A stretch of DNA of 64,000 nucleotides from Paracamarosporium sp. OC-R06-R3 (taxonomy: Eukaryota > Ascomycota > Dothideomycetes > Pleosporales > Didymosphaeriaceae). Positions 56,572 to 64,000 of the stretch are shown here, piece after piece. The DNA is taken from positions 62,001 to 126,000 of the forward strand of contig JACVRA010000158.1 in the NCBI GenBank assembly GCA_019828545.1. Reading direction: 5' to 3'. The translations under genes were made by a program, and so were the position numbers. Position 1 is the first letter of the stretch. Each line of letters starts with the position of its first letter. A model generated the notes under the pieces. That model was not told the DNA's origin. It ran no database searches and saw only the letters and a list, made by a program, of their open reading frames with translations.

Positions 56572-59500
56572 ATGGCAGAACTCCCGGGCCCAGACGTTGA
56601 GCGTATCAAGGAAGAGTTAGACAAAGATACTAGAGACATAGCAGCTCTATGGAACGATGCATTACGAAACTACAAAGGCATTGTTGGCGTGGGCCTCACG
56701 CCAACGTACACCAGCGTGGACGACATGATCAAGGCCGGGACAGAACAGATGAATGCCTTTCATAAATTCCGCCACAATGAAAAGAAAATTGACAAGCTGC
56801 GCAGCTTGTTCATGTCGAACTTGGAATACATTGAACAGGGTGCGCAGCAGATTATCTCCGCCGCAACGCCGGCATTTCCTCCTGCAGCAGCGATCGGGAC
56901 GGCGCTCACTTATATGCTTTCTGTAAGTGCGTTGGAAATTACGTTTTCGATGCGATAACAATGTTGATGTGAGGATAGGCTTGCAAGCAGGTCTCAGCCG
57001 ATTATGATGTGGTGACGGCGTTCTTTGAAGACATGAATGCGTTCCTACAACGCATCACAATTCTCGAATCAAGATTACCGAGTTATCCAGCGTATCGCAA
57101 TTGCTTGATGGATGTATTCACCTCTGTTTTGGAGATGTGTGGATTTGCAACGAAGTACATCCAGCTTCGACGCTTCAAGAAATGGATTTTGAGCATGATT
57201 CGTGGCGAAGATAGCGAGCTCGCAGGAGCCCGCCAAAAGATGGACACCAGGTTGTCCCGCTTGCAAACCGCTACCGAATATGCCATCCTCGGCAACACAG
57301 AGAAATTGCAAACGATGAGCGCGGAATTGAAGCAGAACGAAGAGATGCAGACTCAAATGCTTGAAGCACAGAGCAAGATGCTTACAACAGTGATCGAAGG
57401 CCAGGAAAACGTGCGGAGTGACTTGGAGGACATTCGTAAGCTGCTAACTGTATTCCAAGAGCAACGGCAGGAGGACTCACCTAGCGGGAGGCAGAAAAGC
57501 GCAATGGGAAAACCGCCGACCTCGACCAGAGTTAGAGTATGCTTCTACGACGAAATTGACCCTGTACATGAGTATCAAAATCTCAAGGACTCTCTTATTC
57601 CAGAAATGTCGACATGGATCTTCGAAGAGGAAGCGTGGACTACTTGGCTGCAGCAGCGCGAGGGAGAAAAAACCTCAAAATTGCTCTACATCGCGGGTCC
57701 GCCGGGCGCTGGCAAAAGCCACCTAGCACTCACAGCTTATGACCGGCTAGCGCAACTTGCAGAACAAGAACCTAACCGTAACACTTGCGTTGTGAACTTT
57801 TACTTTCGAGAGATCAGAGACGAAACAATGTGTTTCTATCGCGCTATCAACTGGATTGTCATCCAAATGGCCGAACGCAGTGACGTCCTATGTGAGAAGA
57901 TCAATGCCGAGCTCTCTCGCGAAGATCTCGCCATAGACGTGAATGATTGGGAGGACATCTGGAACAAGATCGTAGCGCCACTTTTTGACAAGTCCTCACC
58001 AACTCGGTTACAGATCGTTCTCGATGGCTTGGACGAGTTAGCACCCGATGATATACAGCGTCCTGCCGCATACCAGTTTTTGAAGACGGTTGCTGAATCG
58101 GATCTGAATATCAGTGTGTTGTGTACAACCCGCTCTACATCTTCGGCAAGTACGTTCGTCGAGGATATGGACGAACTCGGGAGTCATGGCATTTTGGTCA
58201 CGAAAGAGAAGCAACTGCCGGATTACAAGACGTTAATCTGGCATCACCTAGATAACGATCCGGGGCTAAAGAAGCTGAGTCAATATATGAGGCAGAGGAT
58301 ATCTAGTACCCTAGAAGAGAAGGCCGATTGCCTACTCTATGTGAAACACATACTCAGGAGATTCAACCACTTGAGCCGTGAGCCTCTAATCCTTCGACAT
58401 TTGGAACAGGAGATGCCGGACAACCTTGAAGAATTGTACGACATTATCTTATCCGACCTATCGCGCAAAACGAACGGCGAACAACGGCAAGCATTGAAAA
58501 ATCTATTCACATGGCTGGCATATGCTTTACGTCCCATTACTCTTTCAGAGGCCATCGCTGTGGTAAAACTCCTGCCTGGAGACCTAGATCTGGAAGAGGA
58601 GCTGCAAGGACAGCAGCTTGGCCGCTTCCTTCGGATCGCCGACCGCGTGGAAGAGGTCAATATATTCTCACCCTCATCGGACGTGAACCTTGAAAACCTA
58701 CAAGAGCATGAAAGCCGCCACGAAGGCGCTTCTGACGACTGGAATTTACCGCTGAAATTCCAAGAACGGTCTATGCGCGACTACTTCCGGGCCGCCGAAT
58801 CTAACGAGAGTTCCTCCAGCTTACGCACCCCTGGCTTCGAGGCCCATCGGCAGATCTTTGTTACACTTGCCAACATTCTTTGCAGTAAGTATGACGCAGA
58901 TGTCAGCGAGAAGCTACGCAATTTTGCGGCAAGCTCCTGGCTTTTACATCTTGGCTGGGTGTCGTGGTACGATGAGCTAGGAAGCCCAACGGAAGAGCAG
59001 AGCATCGAGCTTCTCGATGCCATAGGTGCGGTTTTCAACAATGAGGGCGGCATGGCAACCGTCATTGAGACATATGACCTCTATTATGAGAATCTTGGTG
59101 TGACTTCCCTGGACCTCACAATTAACTCCTTTGTAGCCATGGCGAGCAAAGTAGGAGAATGGAAACTAAAAGAAAGCACAAGCGCCTGGATAAAAGATGT
59201 GTCGACCAACTGGGAGAAAACATTCGTCAACCTGGCGAAAGCTCATGTCCAGAATTGGTTTGCAGCTACGGAGCTGAAATCAGTTCTGCAGTCTTACAAA
59301 ATTGCACGAAGTGCTTTGGGCCAGGTGGGTGCCTTGTACTCCATATCGAGAGTGAATTTACGCTCGAGCTCTGGAACGCTAGATGCTGACGAGGAACTAG
59401 ACTGAAATGAAGTACGTCCTGAGCGAGTTCAACTCCCGCAAAGACTACGATGGAGAGGGCCTGGACTACCACGAAATCCTAGCCGTTGCTGAGGCTTTCC

Positions 59501-61209
59501 CCGATATTCTAAACAAAAACTCGATTTACGCAGTAGCCCTATTGCTGTACCGTTCTGGGGGCTATCCTATGGCCCTCCCTTGTGCCGAGCAAGTGCTCGA
59601 GGCTGCCTCATCCGATCTAATCAAAAAATTCCAAGCCGCGGACCTCCTCGCCAATATCCAACTAGGGCTTTGTAATATCGAAGCTGCCTCCAAGACTATC
59701 GAGTCCGTTCTTTCAGATACGAAAGACATACCTCCAGCTCTAGTCCGCCGGTCGCTTGTCACTCGAGCCAAAATCCAATCTGACCCAATGGCGGTCGACG
59801 CACCTATGGCAAGCTATCAAGCGGCACGACTCGCACAGCCAGATACACCTATGCTTGGCGCCGACCTCCAGGACCAACTTGGCCATCTGTTTCTCTGGCG
59901 ACATCATTCCCCTGCGACTATTGTCGATGTAGTAAAAACTTGGACACCGCTTGAACGCCTCGCTTGGGCAACATGGAAGTACGACATTAATGGTGGCCAG
60001 CACAGATCTTTCTATCGTGTATGCGGACGTGCGAACGAAACTGACTATATGGTTACCGTTTATAAAGAGATAATAGGACTTCTTGATGCCGTGGACGCGG
60101 GCGCACCCATGCGACTAGAACTAGCAGTTGCGCAGTGGAAAGTCCGCGGAGATTTGGCCGCTGCAAAGGAGCTTCTTGACGAGATTCTTGAAACCGAGTC
60201 AGACGGATCAAGCTTCCGGTTCACCAGGCAGGATCCTGGCTGGACCCTGATGCACACCGTCGACACCCTTAGCGACCTTCTATACGAACAGTTTCGGACG
60301 ACCGCGGACCCGAAACGCAAAGCCGAGATCCTTGGAGAGATGAAGACGGTCATGAACAGACCGTTAGCTCGATCGATATCGTCTTGGAAGTCGATGGTAA
60401 ATAGTTATCGCTTGGTGTTGGCTCGCATGGTCAAGAAATCGGGGCCCATGACCGACTACCAAGAACTTCTTCAAGTGATCTTCGATGTTTGTTATGCTTC
60501 CTTGACGGATAACGTTGCGTGGAATGATTCGGATAACCTGCGTTACTTAGCTACGGTGCTCTCAATCATGGGCGGCTTCGAGAAAGAGGCAAGGATCTTG
60601 ATCTCGGCGATTTTTCCTGTCACTGAACAGGCTGGAGATGACACAAAGGAGGAAGCGAAAGACACAGAGGAAGCAAAAGATACAGAGGAAGATTCCAAGG
60701 AAAGCAACCAGGTGCAAGACAAGTCAAACGGCGAGGAGGATAACGGAGACAATAAGGACGATGCACAGAGCAACAGCGACAACAACACCAAAGACGACAC
60801 AGCTCGCAGCGTCTCCAGCACAGACGACGTGCTGACCCTAGAAGTAGGCGACTCCTTCCTCTTCTGCAACGGCGGTTGCTTGGCCCCCATGGAATGGCGC
60901 ACATGGGTAGACTACTGCCCAGCATATTTCTGCACCATCTGCACCAACATGACGCTCTGTGAGCCATGCTACTTCAGGCGCCAAGAATGCAACACAGGCG
61001 TTGAGTCGGTGAAAGACGTAATCGGCGCAGAATATTGCGGCACTAACCATCGATATCTGAAGGGCCCGATTGAAGGTTGGCGTGGGGTGAAGAATGGGAT
61101 GATTTTGATTGAGGGCGAGGAGCCGGTGTCGTTTAGAGCGTGGCTGAGAGAGTTGAAGGAGGTGAAGTGGAAGAAGGCTTGGGAGGAGTTTTGGTTGAAA
61201 GAAGATTAG
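56572..61209 (+). CDS. STAND/NLR-like protein: Goodbye domain, NACHT, helical repeats, C-terminal zinc finger
   Basis: Exons 56572-56922, 56979-59324 and 59401-61209 join in phase to 1501 residues. Residues about 10-220 match the fungal STAND N-terminal Goodbye domain (ADYDVVTAFFEDMNAFLQRI, LEMCGFATKYIQ). A helix-rich linker precedes the NACHT-type NTPase with Walker A AGPPGAGKS (about 358-366) and Walker B LQIVLDGLDEL (about 462). The third exon holds TPR-like helical pairs (AVALLLYRSGGYPMALPCAE...) and a very acidic linker (about 1305-1370). It ends with a Cys-rich zinc module: FCNGGC, YFCTICTNMTLCEPCY, YCGTNHRYLKG. The 76-nt second intron removes the TGA that otherwise splits the gene. Likely role: a ligand-sensing switch in immunity-like or incompatibility responses. 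Confidence 0.87.
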
Positions 61210-61681
61210 AGTCGTCGCATGTTGTGCTCGGTAGTATTGTCGACCGAAAAAGGATATTCTCGAGTATTTTACAATGTTATCTAGGTCACATAGCAAAGCA
61301 TGAAAGATATAAAATTTGATTACCATGTCTTGCACAAAATATGTTGAAGCCCAATTATCGATCTACGAACGAGCTCGTCTTGATTGACTATCCAGCCTGA
61401 GTGGCCTCAGCGCTGTGACCGAATAGTAAAAAAACGAGCTCCTTCGTATGCAGCGCCGAACGCAATGGCCTGGTCGTCCAGAAGATCGGTTCCCATCAAT
61501 GCAAATCGTGCAAGATCGCTCCTTCTCGCAAACAAACAAAAAGAACCCAGACGAGACAGCTCATATACAAGTATGATAAAAAGAAAAGAATAATAGTAGT
61601 AAAATGCGATGCTCTGCACCATGATAGGTGCTGCGGTAGCCAAAAGAGAAAGATGGAAAACTGCAAAAAAGAAAGTGGTTA
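61210..61681. other. Intergenic between the STAND gene and tRNA-Ser
   Basis: 3' region of the STAND gene; no gene seen. A/T runs downstream (3') of the minus-strand tRNA (AAAAAAG at 61665-61671, i.e. CTTTTTT on its strand) fit Pol III termination. Confidence 0.45.
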
Positions 61682-61777
61682 CGACATTGACAAGATTCGA
61701 ACTTGCGAGGCCGAAGCCATTAGATGACTGAATTGGATAATTCAAGTCTAACCCATTAACCACTCTGGCACAATGTC
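61682..61777 (-). tRNA. tRNA-Ser(UGA) with a 15-nt intron
   Basis: On the minus strand the 5' GACATTG pairs perfectly with the 3' CAATGTC (7-bp acceptor stem, discriminator G). The D arm is CCAGAGTGGTTAATGG. The anticodon stem is TTAGA/TCTAA with loop CTTGAA and anticodon TGA. After the base 3' of the anticodon a 15-nt intron (TTATCCAATTCAGTC) is inserted. A long variable arm (GGCTTCGGCC) marks class II serine tRNA, and the T arm is GCAAG-TTCGAAT-CTTGT. The total length of 96 nt fits. CCA is not encoded, as expected for a eukaryote. Confidence 0.93.
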
Positions 61778-62116
61778 TGCGGTCATTTCGCTTATCGGAT
61801 GGAAAGTTGAGCGGTCAAAATGTACATATAGCATTGTGATGAGATGGTAGCTTGGTCAAGCGACCATGGAGTTCTGCGAGTCGGCCAGGGCGGGGTGTTG
61901 AGGCGAGAGCGTAGCGAAAAGAGAATAGTGGGTCGCCACTCTCTTGTAGCGGGCTCAAGCTTGAGCTTGAACACGGCTTGGCGCTTGCCAACCGTGTAAG
62001 CAGAAACGTTGCAGTGAAGATGACAAGTAGATGCAGTGAGTATGATTATACGCTACAAGGTCGCACGAATAAGCTCACCATCTGTCTCCGTTGGTTGGAT
62101 TATATTTCAAGTGGGG
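61778..62116. other. Intergenic, no gene seen
   Basis: Lies between the tRNA 5' end and the 3' end of the metallo-beta-lactamase gene. A short palindromic CTCAAGCTTGAG at 61952-61963 is present. Confidence 0.4.
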
Positions 62117-63130
62117 CTACAGCGCCGCCTTCCCCGTCCCACTCCCACTCAACGCCCATTTCCCATCCTCACTCTGCACGACTTTCTCCTCGCCCTCTAG
62201 CTTTCGTAGTATCTGTAGTACGCCAGCCTCAGCAGGCTTCCATAGATTCTCAGGGTAATCCTTATAGATAACCTTCACGATATCCATAGACGACCATCCC
62301 CCGTCGCGCTCTTCCCTAAGCACATCCAGCACCTGCTTCTCGCGCTGCTTGCGGTGCGAAATATACTCCTTGATCTTGGCGGGCCCGTCTGAGATGACGG
62401 GGCCATGGCCCGGGTATGCGCGGCCTGCAAATTGCGTGGCCATGCCTGAGAGGCTCTTCATGTAGGCTGCGAGGTCCTCGAAGACGGCTGTGCCTTGTCC
62501 GAGGACGTTGTCCCCTGTGAACATAGTGTCTTCCTCCTCAAGTATGAATGCCATGTGGTCTTTTGCATGCCCCGGGCAGAAGTAGGCGCGCAGCGTTGCG
62601 CCCTCGGTCGTGAACTTCTGCCCATCGGATATGTCGTGCCAGCCTTCGTTCGGTTCGCGCTTGTGGACTGCGGTACTGGACGAGTGAGCGAGCAGATCTG
62701 GCACACCATCGGTATGATCGTGATGCCAGTGTGTTATAAGTGCTTTATCAATGGTGATGTTCTCATCTTCGAGCACTGTTTTGAGGCTCTGTATCCATTC
62801 TGGCATGCCCGCACCCGTGTCGATGAGCAGGCGTTTTGGGCCGGTACCGATGATGTACGTGTTCGTGCCTAGATATCTCAGACGCAGACATGGCAATGAA
62901 GTGCTAGCGCACCTTGCAGCGTGAACTGGCGGCGTGTCAGATAAGAGCCCACGGGTGAAAGCATGTGCATACGCGACAAGACGTACCTTGTTCGGATTCC
63001 CACCCAGCACGCGTATGACGCGGCTGCTCAGCTTCTCGACCGTCGGAAGCTCGACCAGAGGCTCAACCATTGTGGAATACAGTCGGTGAAGCGGGGAGTG
63101 AGCACGCAATCTACATGGCAGCAGACGCAT
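62117..63130 (-). CDS. LACTB2-like metallo-beta-lactamase fold hydrolase
   Basis: Exons 63130-62987, 62925-62913 (13-nt microexon) and 62868-62117 give 302 residues. The microexon restores NPNKFTLQGTNTYIIG, the conserved N-terminal stretch of the LACTB2 group; without it the frame stays open but this motif is lost. The metal site is seen as THWHHDHTDG, then CPGHAKDHMAF and MFTGDNVLG, and the last His in YPGHGPVI. A winged-helix-like C-terminal domain follows (REKQVLDVLREE...LWKPAEAGVLQIL). Human LACTB2 is a mitochondrial endoribonuclease; the N terminus here (MRLLPCRLRAHSPLHRLYST) is basic and could be a presequence, while a second Met at 63070 would skip it. In fungi, relatives also include polyketide-releasing thioesterases, but the winged-helix end favours the LACTB2 type. 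Confidence 0.87.
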   Translation of the reverse strand: MRLLPCRLRAHSPLHRLYSTMVEPLVELPTVEKLSSRVIRVLGGNPNKVRLVAYAHAFTRGLLSDTPPVHAARCASTSLPCLRLRYLGTNTYIIGTGPKRLLIDTGAGMPEWIQSLKTVLEDENITIDKALITHWHHDHTDGVPDLLAHSSSTAVHKREPNEGWHDISDGQKFTTEGATLRAYFCPGHAKDHMAFILEEEDTMFTGDNVLGQGTAVFEDLAAYMKSLSGMATQFAGRAYPGHGPVISDGPAKIKEYISHRKQREKQVLDVLREERDGGWSSMDIVKVIYKDYPENLWKPAEAGVLQILRKLEGEEKVVQSEDGKWALSGSGTGKAAL

Positions 63131-63266
63131 GGTTGCTTACTGCGGGAGGCCGCCAGGCCGAGGTTCCGGAGTTTACGACATTCCTTATCGATAAGACCGA
63201 GGGGCAGCTTGTGTGAGTGAACTATCACTTTTCGGGCACCCCGCTTCGAGCAATCACAAAGTCGAT
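63131..63266. promoter_or_regulatory. Short divergent promoter of the LACTB2-like and EFM5 genes
   Basis: Only 136 bp separate the two outward-facing start codons. If the inner Met at 63070 is used, the gap is 196 bp. Confidence 0.4.
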
Positions 63267-64000
63267 ATGGCGTCGCTAGAGGACGCCGATGGGCCAATGT
63301 AAGCTTCATTTTGAGAAATAGACGTTGGGTTAGACTAAGCAGCGAAGACAGCTCTCAGCCGGGGCACTCGATGCGCTGAAAGAATTTTATGGCGAGCGCG
63401 ACGCAAGGCAGAAGCAGTTCGAGGACTTGAAAGCGCAGGCCGAAGATGACTTTGAGGGGAAGCTGAGCATGGATGCATTCACCGAAGATTGGAATGCGAG
63501 CCAGTTCTGGGTACTTGCCACATTCACAACGACCAACCCTACATATACTCATACCAACACAGTACAGCGACGAGACCGCCTCTATACTCGCCCGGCACCT
63601 CCTCGACGGCGCCACAGATGCAACAAAGATCGCAGTCGTCTCAGCGCCAAGCACCTTCATCCAGCTTAAGAATCTACTCGTACTGTACCATCCGTCTGTC
63701 GCTTTGATCTTAACTCCTAACATGCGACCCAGGCCTCCGGAGAATACACTTGCAAGCCCCAACTAACTCTCCTCGAATACGACACACGCTTCAATGTCTT
63801 CAAAGAATTCGTCCCCTACGATTTCGAGCAGCCCATAAAGTTACCTGTCGAGCTAAAAGGCGCCTTCGACCGCATAATATGCGACCCACCATTTTTGAGC
63901 CAGGACTGCCAAACGAAAGGTATGGCATCGGCGAACCAATCAACTGCCCTCCCCTTACCCTGACACTGAGATTCGATTAACGATGATGATGCTGATGGCA
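63267..64000 (+). CDS. EFM5: eEF1A lysine N-methyltransferase EFM5 (5' part, runs off the window)
   Basis: Visible exons: 63267-63298, 63348 to about 63510, about 63560-63679, and from about 63735 to about 63919; the window ends inside the next intron. Conserved family pieces are LSAGALDALKEFY, NASQFWYSDETA (restored by splicing after TGG), SAPSTFIQLKNLL, LTLLEYDTRF, FVPYDF and the catalytic DPPFLS with DCQTK. It is a seven-beta-strand SAM-dependent methyltransferase that modifies a lysine of translation elongation factor eEF1A. The first intron acceptor is inferred as GCGAAG to keep the frame. The gene is incomplete only because of the window edge. Confidence 0.88.

Noticed and set aside
59400..59410. 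Two overlapping or operon-like genes joined as TGA-A-ATG
   Set aside because: A 76-nt intron ending exactly at 59400 fuses both frames into one STAND protein, and neither half has its own promoter space.

Overview
The window looks like a gene-dense stretch of nuclear DNA from a filamentous ascomycete (Pezizomycotina, probably Dothideomycetes/Pleosporales). The evidence is short 45-90 nt GT-AG introns with CTAAC/CTGAC-like branch sites, a dispersed 5S rRNA gene, and fungus-specific families: an AA9 polysaccharide monooxygenase, a HET domain, a Goodbye-NACHT STAND protein, a HeLo domain, Fig1, and an Hsp9/Hsp12-type stress protein. Most genes are spliced. I rebuilt the exon structures by eye from frame continuity and conserved motifs; exon coordinates are in each entry.

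Left part (1-17 kb): a small membrane protein; a secreted TAP-type alpha/beta hydrolase; a secreted SGNH esterase; a Baeyer-Villiger-like flavin monooxygenase divergent from a short-chain dehydrogenase; a DUF726 hydrolase; a 5S rRNA gene; an unrecognised coiled-coil protein with an 11-bp minisatellite upstream; and a secreted metzincin protease containing a 10-nt microexon and an in-frame TAA.

Middle part (17-46 kb): a broken gene; a divergent pair made of a HeLo-pseudokinase and a protein kinase-ankyrin protein; a BTB protein; a rhodopsin-like 7TM protein; 3-ketosphinganine reductase; a large 2H / EEP nuclease / nucleotidyltransferase / MJ1316 protein that looks like an RNA end-processing enzyme; a Dabb-GFA fusion; a Ser/Thr-rich single-pass protein; an AA9 LPMO; and a HET protein.

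Right part (44-64 kb): mostly housekeeping. It holds COG3 divergent from FMP25, cytosolic serine hydroxymethyltransferase, Fig1, an Hsp9-like protein, a large Goodbye-NACHT-zinc-finger STAND protein, an intron-containing tRNA-Ser(UGA), a LACTB2-like metallo-beta-lactamase and the 5' part of the eEF1A methyltransferase EFM5.

The best candidates for an undescribed system are (1) the divergent HeLo-pseudokinase / kinase-ankyrin pair at 18.7-25.2 kb, whose two architectures recall MLKL and RIPK4/ANKK1 of animal necroptosis-type signalling, and (2) the four-domain RNA repair-like enzyme at 30.1-33.9 kb. With the HET and STAND genes, four recognition or cell-death-type genes lie within about 43 kb. 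All functional statements come from motif recognition by eye; no database search was run.
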